64,000 bases of DNA from G963667915 sp965197385 (lineage in GTDB: Bacteria > Acidobacteriota > Vicinamibacteria > Vicinamibacterales > UBA823), in contig CBDANA010000007.1 of NCBI GenBank assembly GCA_965197385.1, forward strand, positions 248,001 to 312,000, given 5' to 3'. Below, piece by piece: positions 25,733 through 34,851 of this stretch (positions within the stretch are counted from its first letter, which is position 1; each line of letters starts with the position of its first letter). The translations under genes and the position numbers were made by a program. Below the pieces are notes generated by a model. That model made no database searches, was not told the origin of the DNA, and saw nothing but the letters and a program-made list of their open reading frames with translations.

Positions 25733-27999
25733 TGGACTTCCTGTCGCAACTCAACCCCGAACAGCGCGAGGCGATCCTGCAGACAACCGGCCCGCTCTTG
25801 ATCCTGGCGGGCGCCGGCTCGGGCAAGACGCTGGTCATCGCCTCCCGGATAGCCTACCTCATCGGCGACGGCCACGCCCAGCCGGAGCAGGTCCTCGCCG
25901 TGACGTTCACGAATAAGGCGGCCGCCGAGATGCGCGAGCGGGTCCAGCGACTGCTGGGGTTCGAGTGTGGACACTTGTGGATCTCGACGTTCCACTCGCT
26001 GTGCGCCCGTCTGCTCCGGCGTGAAGCGCCGACGCTGGGGTTGTCGCGCCATTTCGTCATCTACGACTCGACTGACCAGCTCGCCGTGGTGCGCCGGGCG
26101 ATCCGGGATCTCGGCCTCGACGACAAGCTGCTGCCGCCGAAAGCGGTGTTGGCGCGCATCAGCTCGGCCAAGAACCGGATGCAGGACCCGGGCGATCTGG
26201 CCGCCAGCGGCTGGGGCCCGTTCGAGGAGCGCGTGGCGCAGGTCTATGCCCGCTACATCCATGCCCTGGCCGACGCGAGCGCGCTGGATTTCGACGACTT
26301 GCTGTTGAAGACGGTCGAGCTCTTCGAGACGTCGGAGCGCGTGTGCACCAAGTACGCGCAGCAATTCAAGTACGTGCTGGTGGACGAGTACCAGGACACC
26401 AACCGGCCGCAGTACCTGCTCGTGCGCCGGCTGGCCGAGGCGCACCGCAACCTCTGCGTCGTCGGCGATCCGGACCAGTCGATCTACAAGTGGCGGGGAG
26501 CCGACCTGCGCAACATCATGGCCTTCGAGGAGGACTTTCCGGAGACCAAGGTCGTCCGCCTGGAGCGAAACTACCGCTCCACGCAGGTGATTCTCGACGT
26601 CGCGTCGGCCGTCATCAGCCAGAACCGCAACCGGAAGGAGAAACGGTTGTGGACCGAACGGCAGGGCGGCGCGCGCATCACCTACTATCGCGCCGGTGAC
26701 GAGCTAGAGGAAGCGGACTTCATCGCCGCCACCGCGCGGCGGGCCACGGACGAGGACCTGGAGACCGAGCTGGCCGTGCTGTACCGCACGAACGCCCAGT
26801 CGCGCGCCATCGAGGACGCGCTCCTCCGGCAGGCGGTCGCCTATCGGATCATCGGCGGTGTCCGGTTCTACGAGCGGAAGGAGATCAAGGACACCCTGGC
26901 CTACCTGAAGCTCGCCATCAACCCGCACGACGACGTGAGCCTGCGCCGGGTCATCAACGTGCCGGCGCGCGGCATCGGCAAGGGCGTGCTGGGCGCGCTC
27001 GACCGGATCGACCCGGACGGCGCGCCGCTGCTGGCCGCCGCGTCCGGTCCATCGCCTGCCTCAGCGCCGCCGTCGCTCTGGACGCGGCTCGGGCGGGCAG
27101 TCGACGAGCGGCTCGTGCCGAGCCGGGCGCACAAATCGCTCACGGCCTTCCGGACGCTGATCCACAAGTTGGCCGACGTCGCGCGCCGGGAGCCGGCGTC
27201 GGCCACCGTCGAAACGATGCTCGACCGGTCGGGCTACCTCCAGGATCTCGAGAACGAACGGAGCGAGGAGGCGCAGGGACGGATCGAGAACCTGCAGGAT
27301 CTCGTCTCGGCGGCGCGCGAGTACGAAGCGCAGGACGCCGAGCCGTCGCTGGCCGGCTTCGTCGATCGCCTCTCGCTCCTATCGGAGACCGACGAGGTCG
27401 AAGGAGCTGACGCCGCGCGCGTCTCGCTCATGACGTTGCACGCGGCAAAAGGGCTCGAGTTTCCGACGGTCATCATGGCCGGGCTCGAAGAAGGGCTCTT
27501 TCCACACGTCCGCTCGCGCGAAGACAACGCCCAGCTCGAGGAAGAGCGTCGACTCTGCTACGTCGGCATGACCCGGGCGCAGCGACGGCTAATGCTGACC
27601 GGCGCCGCCCGCCGCCGGGTGTTCGGCGAGTATCAGGCCAGCCACGCGTCGCGATTCATCGACGAGGTACCCCCCGCGCTGCTGGACCGGGTCGGGCAGT
27701 ACTCGACGCCCGGCGGTCAGCGCGCGCTGCCCGGCGCGGGGCGGCGCGCGAGCGGGGCGGGCCACGCGCGGCGCCAGACGCCGGCCGAGGAGATCTTCGA
27801 ACCGACCTACGACTACGCGGGCGAGGACCAGTCGCTAGGCACGGTCGGCCCGGGGACGCGCGTGCGACATCCGAAATTCGGGGTTGGCACCATCGTCGCG
27901 GTCGAGCCGCTGCTGGGCGACGCGAAGCTGACCGTGAAGTTCAGAACAGCTGGCCAGAAGAAGCTGCTCGCCAAGTACGCCAAGCTGTCGCCGGCGTGA
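25732..27999 (+). CDS. pcrA: ATP-dependent DNA helicase, UvrD/PcrA family
   Basis: ATG 25732 overlaps the glmS stop (TGATG); a GTG three bases upstream is also possible. The protein has 755 residues with all superfamily I motifs: Q motif NPEQREAI, Walker A AGAGSGKT (residues about 26-33), VTFTNKAAAEMRER, DEYQDTN (motif II), GDPDQSIYKWRGA, RLERNYRST, VSLMTLHAAKGLEF and EERRLCYVGMTRAQRRL. The C-terminus (GTRVRHPKFGVGTIVAVE, then LTVKF) is the Tudor-like domain that binds RNA polymerase in PcrA/UvrD. It acts in nucleotide excision repair and in removing roadblocks to replication. The gene is convergent with the antiporter operon, with a 12-bp gap. Confidence 0.96.
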   Translation: MDFLSQLNPEQREAILQTTGPLLILAGAGSGKTLVIASRIAYLIGDGHAQPEQVLAVTFTNKAAAEMRERVQRLLGFECGHLWISTFHSLCARLLRREAPTLGLSRHFVIYDSTDQLAVVRRAIRDLGLDDKLLPPKAVLARISSAKNRMQDPGDLAASGWGPFEERVAQVYARYIHALADASALDFDDLLLKTVELFETSERVCTKYAQQFKYVLVDEYQDTNRPQYLLVRRLAEAHRNLCVVGDPDQSIYKWRGADLRNIMAFEEDFPETKVVRLERNYRSTQVILDVASAVISQNRNRKEKRLWTERQGGARITYYRAGDELEEADFIAATARRATDEDLETELAVLYRTNAQSRAIEDALLRQAVAYRIIGGVRFYERKEIKDTLAYLKLAINPHDDVSLRRVINVPARGIGKGVLGALDRIDPDGAPLLAAASGPSPASAPPSLWTRLGRAVDERLVPSRAHKSLTAFRTLIHKLADVARREPASATVETMLDRSGYLQDLENERSEEAQGRIENLQDLVSAAREYEAQDAEPSLAGFVDRLSLLSETDEVEGADAARVSLMTLHAAKGLEFPTVIMAGLEEGLFPHVRSREDNAQLEEERRLCYVGMTRAQRRLMLTGAARRRVFGEYQASHASRFIDEVPPALLDRVGQYSTPGGQRALPGAGRRASGAGHARRQTPAEEIFEPTYDYAGEDQSLGTVGPGTRVRHPKFGVGTIVAVEPLLGDAKLTVKFRTAGQKKLLAKYAKLSPA

Positions 28000-28011
28000 C
28001 GGCGCCGCGCG

Positions 28012-29727
28012 TCAGGCTCCCCCGACCAGCCCGATCAAGAGCGTCAGGACGACCAGCCCGACCGTGATCCAAAACACCGTCAGGCCGATCGGGAGGCGGA
28101 ATCGATCCGCGTCGTAGGGCGGCGTCGCGGGCCTGGCCAGGTGGTACGGGCTCTGCAACGCGACCGCGACTCGATTGAGCGTGGCCATGGAGCCGAGCTG
28201 CCATCGATGCCCGGCAACGGCGGCCGCCGTGACCAGCCCGTTGAGGGCCCACCAGACCGGCCGCCGCCACAGCCGATCCGTGTCGAGCGTGATCGTCGGC
28301 ATGCCGCCGAGCTTCGCCCGCATCAGCCAGAACGCCGCCGCGGTACCTACCAGCAATTGCAGCGTGGACAGCACGTGGTCCGCGGTGTACGGCGCATAGT
28401 CGATCGGCTGCGCCGGGAGCCGCGCGTAGAGCCAGGATGGCATTACGCCGGTGGCGAGGCAGGCGGCGGCCGTGAGGCCCATCGCGACGATCATGTTGCC
28501 GGGTAGACGCGCGGGCCGGAGTCCGCGATCCGTCCCGAAGAACATGAAATAGGGCAGCTTGAGTCCGGTGTGCAGGAAAGTCCCGACGCTGGCCGTCATC
28601 AGCAGCAGCTCGATGCCCGACGGCCCGTGCTCGGACGCGGCCGACACAATCATCGACTTGCTGATAAACCCATTGAAGAGTGGCACCCCGGAGATCGAAC
28701 AGGCGCCCACGAGGTAGAGTCCTGTGACGAGGGGCATCGAGCGCGCGAGCCCCCCGAGCTCGGTGAGCTTCCGCTTGCCGGTCGCCTGCAGCACCGCACC
28801 CGCCCCCATAAGCAGCAGCGCCTTGTACAGGATGTGCGAAAAGGCATGGGCCGACGACCCGTTGAGCGCCATGGCGGTGCCGAGGCCGACGCCAGCCACC
28901 ATGTACCCGACCTGGCTGACGATGTGGTACGCGAGCAGGCGGCGGATGTCGTTCTCGAGCACGGCGAAGACCGCCCCGTAGACCGCCATGATCGCGCCGA
29001 TCCACGCGAGCGCCTCCGCGCCCGGGAAGGCCCGGATCAGCAGATAGACCGCCGTTTTCGTCGTGAACGCGCTCAGAAAGACGGTGCCCGTGACCGACGC
29101 CTCCGGATAGGCGTCGGTGAGCCAGGCGTGCAGCGGCGGCACCGCCGCGTTCACGAGGACGCCGGCGAGCATCAAGCCGTAGGCGCGGCCCCCGCCAGGT
29201 GACAGCGGCCCCACCGCGAGGTTCGCGCCGGCGGACCAGTGCAGCACGATGCCGGCGAAGAGCAGCGCCCCGCCGATCAGGTGGACGTAGAGGTAGCGAA
29301 AGCCGGCAAACCGCGCGCGCACCGATCCGCCGCACCAGACGATGACAAGCGACGCGACGCCCATCAGCTCCCAGCCGGCGAAGGTCGTGATCCAGTCGCC
29401 GGCGTAGACGACGCCCAGGGCGCCGCCGGCGTACGCCAGCGTCGCGGCGTGCTCGCCGCCGCGGCCGACGTGCAGGGCATAGATGCCGCCGATGAGGGCG
29501 ATGCTGGTGAAGACCAGACCGAAGAGCTGGCTGAGCGCGTCGACCCGCAGCAGGGCCAGACGCTGTCCCGCCAGCTCGACCGTCCAGAGGCTGCCGGCCG
29601 GTAGCGCCAGCCCGGCCGCGAGCGCGCCCGCCGTCGCGGCAAGGAGGACCGCCTGCTGCGCCCGGCCGCGGACGAGGGCCACGATCGGCGCAGCGCCGAG
29701 CAGGACGAGCGCCGGGTGCACACTCAC
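28012..29727 (-). CDS. proton-translocating NuoL/M/N-like antiporter subunit (MrpD-type, third copy)
   Basis: GTG 29727 overlaps the upstream stop (GTGA), giving 571 residues; the longer open frame upstream is antisense-like. It is a polytopic membrane protein of the proton_antipo_M family. The conserved glutamate is in TTFAGWELMGVASLVIVW and the lysine in LSAFTTKTAVYLLIR, followed by LLAYHIVSQVGYMVAGVGLG and the SHILYKALLLMGAGAV segment. The C-terminal extension has extra hydrophobic helices. It is the last gene of the Mrp/Mbh-type operon and is tightly overlapped with its neighbour. It probably forms one of the ion channels of the complex. Confidence 0.9.
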   Translation of the reverse strand: MSVHPALVLLGAAPIVALVRGRAQQAVLLAATAGALAAGLALPAGSLWTVELAGQRLALLRVDALSQLFGLVFTSIALIGGIYALHVGRGGEHAATLAYAGGALGVVYAGDWITTFAGWELMGVASLVIVWCGGSVRARFAGFRYLYVHLIGGALLFAGIVLHWSAGANLAVGPLSPGGGRAYGLMLAGVLVNAAVPPLHAWLTDAYPEASVTGTVFLSAFTTKTAVYLLIRAFPGAEALAWIGAIMAVYGAVFAVLENDIRRLLAYHIVSQVGYMVAGVGLGTAMALNGSSAHAFSHILYKALLLMGAGAVLQATGKRKLTELGGLARSMPLVTGLYLVGACSISGVPLFNGFISKSMIVSAASEHGPSGIELLLMTASVGTFLHTGLKLPYFMFFGTDRGLRPARLPGNMIVAMGLTAAACLATGVMPSWLYARLPAQPIDYAPYTADHVLSTLQLLVGTAAAFWLMRAKLGGMPTITLDTDRLWRRPVWWALNGLVTAAAVAGHRWQLGSMATLNRVAVALQSPYHLARPATPPYDADRFRLPIGLTVFWITVGLVVLTLLIGLVGGA

Positions 29728-29966
29728 GGCTCGTCCTCCGGATGCTCGTCCTCGGGGTGCTGCAGCCCGAGCGCGCCGAGCGCCTTGGCGCCCCAAACCA
29801 GCACGATGCATCCGACGAAGCCAATCACCAGATCGAGCCCGGCTACGCCGTGCCACCACGCGCCGTGGACCTCGGGCTGGGTCGCTAGCTCGAAGAGCAC
29901 GCTCCCGGCGGCGATGCCGGCCAGCACGAACAGGACCTGCCGGGTGGTCGTCATCAGTAAGAGCAC
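29724..29966 (-). CDS. small membrane protein in the antiporter operon
   Basis: The protein has 80 residues with two predicted membrane helices (VLFVLAGIAAGSVLFELA and LDLVIGFVGCIVLVWGAKAL) and an acidic tail (HPEDEHPEDEP). I do not recognise a named family. It is embedded between two large antiporter subunits, 2 bp after one stop and overlapping the next start by four bases, so it is almost certainly translated as part of the complex. The start may be GTG 29966 or ATG 29954. Confidence 0.7.
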   Translation of the reverse strand: MLLLMTTTRQVLFVLAGIAAGSVLFELATQPEVHGAWWHGVAGLDLVIGFVGCIVLVWGAKALGALGLQHPEDEHPEDEP

Positions 29967-29968
29967 GA

Positions 29969-31453
29969 TCAGGGTGCCCCTCCGCCCGCTACCACGCTCT
30001 CAGCGGCCAACCGGGCCAGGGTGAAGAGGCGCAGGCCAGCGTCGGGCACGACGCCCAGCAGCAGCGCGATCGCCGCGGTCACGGCCAGGGGCACCACCAT
30101 CGCTGGCGCCGCTTCGCGCACGTCGCCGGGCGGCTTTTTGAAGAACGCGTCGTAGACGATCGGGAAGAAGTACGCGGCGTTGAGGACCCCGCTCGTCACC
30201 AGCACACCGACGATCAGCGGATGCCCGGCGGCCAGGGCTCCGATGCCCAGGTTCCACTTCCCGACGAACCCAGCGACGAGCGGCAGGCCGACCAGGCCGC
30301 AGGCGCCGACGGCGAAGGCGGTCATCGTAACCGGCATCTGCCGGCCGAGCCCGTCGAGGCCGTGGACGCCGTCGCGATGTGCCTCGGTGTGAATCGCCCC
30401 GGCGCTAAAGAACATGGTGATCTTCATGAACCCGTGGCCCACGATGTGAAAAATCGCGCCGGTGAGCGCCGCCACCGATCCCAGCGCCGCCCCCAGTACG
30501 ATGTAGGACAGCTGGCTCACGGTCGAGTAGGCCAGCCGGCGCTTCAGGTGATCTTCACCGAGCGCGCGCACCGAGGCAACGAGGATGGTTGTGGCGGCCA
30601 CGACCAGCAGCGCGACGTCGGCGCCGATCGCGCGGAGGAGGTCCACGCCGAATACGTAGCCCACGATGCGGACCACGCCGAACACGCCCGCCTTGACGAC
30701 CGCGACGGCGTGCAACAGCGCGCTGACCGGTGTCGGCGCCACCATGGCGGCGGGCAGCCAGCCGTGCAGCGGCATGATCGCCGCCTTGACGCCACAGCCC
30801 ACGATGAACAACGCGAACAGCAGCGTGAGCGCACCCTGCGACGCCCGACCGGTGAGGATGCCGCCCGGCGTGAACTCCCCGCCCGGCGCCACGGTGTAGG
30901 TCCACGCGATGGCGGCCAGCAGCACCTGCCCGGCGCCCAAGGTGTAGACCAGGTACCGCCGGCCGGCCCGCAGCGCCTCCGGGCTCCGCGCGTGCACGAC
31001 GAGTGGATAGGTCGCCAGGGTGAGCACTTCATAGCAGACGAAGAAGGTGAGCAGGTTCGCCGCGAACGCGAGACCGATCGTCGCCGACAGACAGAGCGCA
31101 AAGCTGACGTAGTAGGGCGTCTGCTGTGACGCTGCGGTCGCCCGCAGATATCCGACTGAATAGATCGACGTCAGCAGCCAGAGCGACGATGCGGTCAGCG
31201 CAAAGACAAGGCCGAGCGGGTCGGCCCGCAGGTGCAGCGTCAGGCCGGCCGCCAGCGGAAACGGACCACTCTCGACGACCTGGCCAGCCAGGACGGCCGG
31301 CAGCATCGACGCGACGAGGCCGAACTTGATGGCAGCCGCCACCAAGGTACAGGTTTCGCGGAGCACCGGGTGCCGGCCGAACGCCGCCAGGAGCCCGGCA
31401 GCGGCGAACGAAACGACTACGGCGGCGAGTGGTTGTGCGGCCGGCAGATCCAT
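29969..31453 (-). CDS. proton-translocating antiporter subunit D-like (second copy)
   Basis: The protein has 494 residues and about 14 hydrophobic segments. The proton_antipo_M core is clear: FFVCYEVLTLATYPLVV with the helix 5 glutamate, GVKAAIMPLHGWLPAAMVAP with the helix 7 lysine, VSALLHAVAVVKAGVFGVVR, RRLAYSTVSQLSYIVLGAAL, and HIVGHGFMKITMFFSAGAI. It starts at the base next to the mrpD stop, so translation is coupled. Three such subunits in one operon suggest a multi-channel assembly like the Mrp/Mbh complexes. Confidence 0.92.
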   Translation of the reverse strand: MDLPAAQPLAAVVVSFAAAGLLAAFGRHPVLRETCTLVAAAIKFGLVASMLPAVLAGQVVESGPFPLAAGLTLHLRADPLGLVFALTASSLWLLTSIYSVGYLRATAASQQTPYYVSFALCLSATIGLAFAANLLTFFVCYEVLTLATYPLVVHARSPEALRAGRRYLVYTLGAGQVLLAAIAWTYTVAPGGEFTPGGILTGRASQGALTLLFALFIVGCGVKAAIMPLHGWLPAAMVAPTPVSALLHAVAVVKAGVFGVVRIVGYVFGVDLLRAIGADVALLVVAATTILVASVRALGEDHLKRRLAYSTVSQLSYIVLGAALGSVAALTGAIFHIVGHGFMKITMFFSAGAIHTEAHRDGVHGLDGLGRQMPVTMTAFAVGACGLVGLPLVAGFVGKWNLGIGALAAGHPLIVGVLVTSGVLNAAYFFPIVYDAFFKKPPGDVREAAPAMVVPLAVTAAIALLLGVVPDAGLRLFTLARLAAESVVAGGGAP

Positions 31454-32938
31454 TTACGACACGGCGGCTGGCAGCGCGAGCTGGATGACGTGCGTGACGA
31501 TCGGCTGGTGGAACAACCCCAGTAGCAGGACGACCGCCGCGAGCGCGAGGACCGGCGCGACCATGCCGGCCGGAAGCTCGCGTGCGTCGGTCGCGGCGGT
31601 CACGGGATCGGGCGCGACGAACGCCCGCTCGATAATCCGAAAGAAATAGACTGCGCTCAGACCGCTGCTGATGACCAGGGCGGCAACGCCCGCCCAGGCG
31701 CGGGCCTCGAACGCGCCGAGCAACAGATACCACTTGCTGAAGAAGCCCGCGGTCGGCGGCAGCCCGACCATCGACAGGGCGGCCACGGTGAACGCCGCCA
31801 TGCTGAACGGCAGGCGGCGGCCCATCCCGGCAAAGCCGCTGATGTCCGACACGCCGGTGCGCCATCGCACCCCGCCGACCACCAGAAACAGGCACCCCTT
31901 CATGACCGCGTGGTTCAGGACGTGGAACAGCGCGCCGACCAGCGCGATCGGCGTCCCCAGCGAAAACCCCAGGATGATGTAGCCCATCTGGCTGACGCTC
32001 GAGTAGGCGAGCATGCGCCGGACGTCGGTCTGTGCCAACGCCAGCCAGGAGCCGGCGACGATCGCCAGCAGGGCCGCCCAGCCCAGGAACGTGAGCGCGG
32101 CCGCGGCGGACTCCTCGGCCCTCAGCACGAAGTAGAGCACGCGGAAGAGCGCATAGGCACTGACCTTCGTCATGACGGCCGCGACGAAGCCGGTCACCGG
32201 TGGCGGCGCATAGGTGTACACGTCGGGCAGCCAGCCGTGGAACGGGAACACCGCCGCCTTGATCGCCAGGCCCACGACGATGAGCGCGACCGCCACCGCG
32301 GTCGTAGGCGAATCGACCACCTCCGTCAAACGTACCGTCAGGTCCGCCATGTTGAGGGTGCCGGTCAGCGCGTACAGGTAGCCGAGGCCGAGCAAGTAGA
32401 GCGACGCCGCGATCGTGCCGATCAGGACGTATCGGAACGTGGCCAGCACGGCCCGATCACCGCCCATGGCGAGCAGCGCATAGCAGGCAATCGCCGAGAT
32501 CTCGAAAAAGACATACAGGTTGAAGAGGTCGCCCGTGGCGACGATGCCGAGCTGGCCTGCCGTCAGCAGCAGGTAAAGCGCGTCGAACAGGCCGATGCGT
32601 GACCGGTCGGTCGCCTGCAGGTAGGGCCAGGCGTAGACCGACGCCACCAGGGCGAGCGCGCTGACGAGGACCGCCATCCCGCCGCTGAGCGGATCGAGCA
32701 CGTACTCGATGCCCCAGGGCGGCGGCCACCCGCCGAGCTGGTAGCGCCACGGCTCGCCGGCGGTGGCGGCCGTGGTGACGACGCGCATGAGCGCGGCCAC
32801 GGCGCACGCCAGCGTCACCGCGAGAACGCCGAGCGTGACGCCGTGGGCCGCGGCGGGCGATCGCCGGCCGAGGAGCGGCACGACGAGCGCCGCCGCCAGC
32901 GGCAGGACGACGATGAGGACCGGAAGATGATCGCTCAT
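31454..32938 (-). CDS. mrpD: Na+/H+ antiporter subunit D
   Basis: The protein has 494 residues. It starts MSDHLPVLIVVLPLAAALVV and shows LYVFFEISAIACYALLAMGG (helix 5 glutamate), AIKAAVFPFHGWLPDVYTYA (helix 7 lysine), VTGFVAAVMTKVSAYALFRV, RRMLAYSSVSQMGYIILGFS, and HVLNHAVMKGCLFLVVGG. Order and sequence match MrpD/MnhD. Family knowledge: MrpD is one of the proton-pumping subunits of the multisubunit antiporter, homologous to complex I subunits. It overlaps mrpC by four bases. Confidence 0.95.
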   Translation of the reverse strand: MSDHLPVLIVVLPLAAALVVPLLGRRSPAAAHGVTLGVLAVTLACAVAALMRVVTTAATAGEPWRYQLGGWPPPWGIEYVLDPLSGGMAVLVSALALVASVYAWPYLQATDRSRIGLFDALYLLLTAGQLGIVATGDLFNLYVFFEISAIACYALLAMGGDRAVLATFRYVLIGTIAASLYLLGLGYLYALTGTLNMADLTVRLTEVVDSPTTAVAVALIVVGLAIKAAVFPFHGWLPDVYTYAPPPVTGFVAAVMTKVSAYALFRVLYFVLRAEESAAAALTFLGWAALLAIVAGSWLALAQTDVRRMLAYSSVSQMGYIILGFSLGTPIALVGALFHVLNHAVMKGCLFLVVGGVRWRTGVSDISGFAGMGRRLPFSMAAFTVAALSMVGLPPTAGFFSKWYLLLGAFEARAWAGVAALVISSGLSAVYFFRIIERAFVAPDPVTAATDARELPAGMVAPVLALAAVVLLLGLFHQPIVTHVIQLALPAAVS

Positions 32939-33324
32939 TCCCGCAACTTGTCGAGCAGCGCGTTCTCGTTGAGCGTGCCGTACCGGCGGCGGATGCAGAT
33001 AAGCAGCGCGAGGGCGACCCCGGTGGTGCTGACCGACACGACGATGGCGGTCAGCATGAGCGCATGCGGTAACGGGTTGACATAGTCGGCCGCGTGGACG
33101 GCGGCGCCGTCGTCGTTGTCCGAGATGATCGGCACCGTGCCGTTCGACTTCGCGGCGAGCGCGATGAAGAAGACGATGACGGCGACCTGCAGGATGTTCA
33201 TCGCCATCAGCTTGCGCAACAGGTGCGGCCGGGCGAGCATGCCGTAGAGGCCGATCAGGAGCAGCGCCGCCGCCTGGGCGTACTGCACGCCGCCGCCGAG
33301 CAGATCACCCATGCGCACCCTCAT
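32935..33324 (-). CDS. mrpC: Na+/H+ antiporter subunit C (NuoK-like)
   Basis: The protein has 129 residues with three membrane helices, of the NuoK/MnhC family. GVQYAQAAALLLIGLYGMLA, then RPHLLRKLMAMNILQVAVIV in the second helix, and a third helix DYVNPLPHALMLTAIVVSVS. The loop GTVPIISDNDD is as in MnhC proteins. ATG 33324 or ATG 33312 may start it; either overlaps the end of mrpB. It is the small membrane subunit paired with MrpA/D. Confidence 0.93.
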   Translation of the reverse strand: MRVRMGDLLGGGVQYAQAAALLLIGLYGMLARPHLLRKLMAMNILQVAVIVFFIALAAKSNGTVPIISDNDDGAAVHAADYVNPLPHALMLTAIVVSVSTTGVALALLICIRRRYGTLNENALLDKLRE

Positions 33325-33745
33325 CGCCGGTGCCGGCCAGCGCCTCGAAGATGAGGGTCAAGACGCCGGTCACCGTCAGGGCGACCCCAATCTCGATGGC
33401 GAGGCTGCCGACCGCGCGGACCGGGGGGTCGAGCGGGAGCGGCAGCGCGGCGTAGTCGAGAAAGTTACCGCCTGACACCACACTGAGGAGCCCGACGCCC
33501 GTGAAGAGGCCGACGCCGGCGCAGGCCAGCGCGATCGCACGGTCGGGGCTGATACCCCAGCCAACGGCCCGGCCGCGGACGAGCCGCACCAGGATGAGGC
33601 ATGCGGCGAAGATGACGCCGCCCTGAAACCCCCCGCCCGGACTGTCGTGGCCATGAACCACGACATAGGCGCCGAACATCAGCATAAACGGCGTCATCAG
33701 GCGGCTGGCAGCGTCCAGCGCGGAGCTACCGAACGACGGATTCAT
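33305..33745 (-). CDS. mrpB: Na+/H+ antiporter subunit B
   Basis: ATG 33745 (overlapping the upstream stop by four bases) gives 146 residues of the MnhB family: SRLMTPFMLMFGAYVVVHGH and DSPGGGFQGGVIFAACLILV are the signature, followed by three more membrane helices (DRAIALACAGVGLFTGVGLL, LAIEIGVALTVTGVLTLIFE). The frame upstream of 33745 belongs to the neighbouring gene in another frame. Confidence 0.95.
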   Translation of the reverse strand: MNPSFGSSALDAASRLMTPFMLMFGAYVVVHGHDSPGGGFQGGVIFAACLILVRLVRGRAVGWGISPDRAIALACAGVGLFTGVGLLSVVSGGNFLDYAALPLPLDPPVRAVGSLAIEIGVALTVTGVLTLIFEALAGTGDEGAHG

Positions 33746-34035
33746 CCCACTCTCCCCTCGCGTGACCGCCCGGCGCCCAGGATGAACCAGCACGCCAACC
33801 CGGCGGCGCAGATGACCGTAGTCTCTCCCAGGGTGTCGTAGGCGCGGTAGTCGGCCAGCACGGCCGTGACGAGGTTGGCGGCTCCGGTTTCATCATGCCC
33901 GCGCTCGATGTAGCGGGGCGACACGTGCGTCGCGGCCGGCGAGTCGGGATCCCCGACGGCTGGCAGCGCGCCGGCTGCGAGCAGGAGCACCACGCCCAGC
34001 AGCGCCAAGGGGATCGCCGCCAGCCGCGCTACCAT
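33742..34035 (-). CDS. MbhE-like subunit (C-terminal MrpA-type fragment)
   Basis: The protein has 97 residues with helices at each end (MVARLAAIPLALLGVVLLLA and LGETTVICAAGLACWFILG) and the conserved soluble segment ANLVTAVLADYRAYDTLGET. In classical Mrp this segment is the C-terminal part of MrpA; in Mbh-type operons it is the separate gene mbhE. It overlaps both neighbours. This split MrpA arrangement groups the operon with Mbh-like antiporters. Confidence 0.88.
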   Translation of the reverse strand: MVARLAAIPLALLGVVLLLAAGALPAVGDPDSPAATHVSPRYIERGHDETGAANLVTAVLADYRAYDTLGETTVICAAGLACWFILGAGRSREGRVG

Positions 34036-34283
34036 TCATGCCCTCGATCCGTGCGGTAGATCGCCGAGATGAAGAACACCGCGGTGATGGCTGCGCCGAC
34101 CGCCGCTTCGGTGAACGCGACGTCGACCGCGCCGAGGATCGCGAAGTAGGTGGCGGAAAAGAAGCTGAACGTGCTGAACACGATGACGGCGGCCAGCAGG
34201 TCGCGCACCACGAGCACGGCGATAGCCGACCCGATCATCAACATCAAGAACACGACCGCCAGCAGCTCGAGCGGCAGCGTCAT
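34029..34283 (-). CDS. MbhD-like subunit (DUF4040)
   Basis: The protein has 84 residues and three short hydrophobic helices: LPLELLAVVFLMLMIGSAIA, VVRDLLAAVIVFSTFSFFSA and DVAFTEAAVGAAITAVFFIS. The AFTEAAVGAAI motif is diagnostic for MbhD/DUF4040, homologous to a middle segment of MrpA and to NuoJ. It overlaps mrpG upstream by four bases and mbhE downstream by seven. Confidence 0.9.
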   Translation of the reverse strand: MTLPLELLAVVFLMLMIGSAIAVLVVRDLLAAVIVFSTFSFFSATYFAILGAVDVAFTEAAVGAAITAVFFISAIYRTDRGHEW

Positions 34284-34582
34284 GCCGCGCCCTCCCGACG
34301 CCAGGGCGCGAGTCCGGCGCGCAAGGCCGCGCGGCCGAGCGCGTGCGTCGCCGTCGGGTTGGCCACCGCGACGAAGACGACGATCAGGAGGATCTTCAGG
34401 CTGCCGAGGGTGAACCCGCCGCGCACGGCGAGCGAGCCGACCGTCAGCGCCACGCCGAGCGTGTCGGACTTGCCGAGCGCGTGCAACCGGGAAAAGAAGT
34501 CGGGCAGCCGCAGCACCCCGACGACGCCGGCCGCGATGAAGAACAACCCGAAGAGCAACAAGAGATCAGCGACGACGGTCAC
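34280..34582 (-). CDS. mrpG: Na+/H+ antiporter subunit G
   Basis: The protein has 100 residues. The MnhG/PhaG signature GVVGVLRLPDFFSRLHALGK, then SDTLGVALTVGSLAVRG, is intact, with three membrane helices. It overlaps mrpF and the DUF4040 gene by four bases each. Confidence 0.95.
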   Translation of the reverse strand: MTVVADLLLLFGLFFIAAGVVGVLRLPDFFSRLHALGKSDTLGVALTVGSLAVRGGFTLGSLKILLIVVFVAVANPTATHALGRAALRAGLAPWRREGAA

Positions 34583-34851
34583 GGTCGGTCAGTCCCCTTG
34601 AGCTCGAAGTACTTCGCGAGCGCGAGCGTGCCGACGAAACTAATGAGCGTATAGGACAGCGTGATATCGACGAAGACCTCCACCCGGCCGGTGAGGAACC
34701 CGAGGACGAGCAGCAGCACGATCGTCTTCGTCGAGATGAGGCCGAGTCCGGTGAGCCGATCGAAGATCGTCGGGCCGGTGAAGACGCGGTAGAGCGACAG
34801 CAGCATCGCCAGCGTGAGCACTACGGCCGTGCCGAGCAGCAGCGGGCTCAT
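34579..34851 (-). CDS. mrpF: Na+/H+ antiporter subunit F
   Basis: ATG 34851 gives 90 residues typical of MnhF/PhaF: LLSLYRVFTGPTIFDRLTGL, followed by TKTIVLLLVLGFLTGRVEVF and VDITLSYTLISFVGTLALAK. The start overlaps the mrpE stop by four bases (ATGA). The longer open frame upstream is a shadow of mrpE. Confidence 0.95.
   Translation of the reverse strand: MSPLLLGTAVVLTLAMLLSLYRVFTGPTIFDRLTGLGLISTKTIVLLLVLGFLTGRVEVFVDITLSYTLISFVGTLALAKYFELKGTDRP

Noticed and set aside
27941..29824. 627-residue minus-strand frame over the antiporter subunit
   Set aside because: It overlaps the membrane-protein frame in another phase; the composition is Arg/Ala-rich without hydrophobic helices, so the 28012-29727 frame is the real gene.
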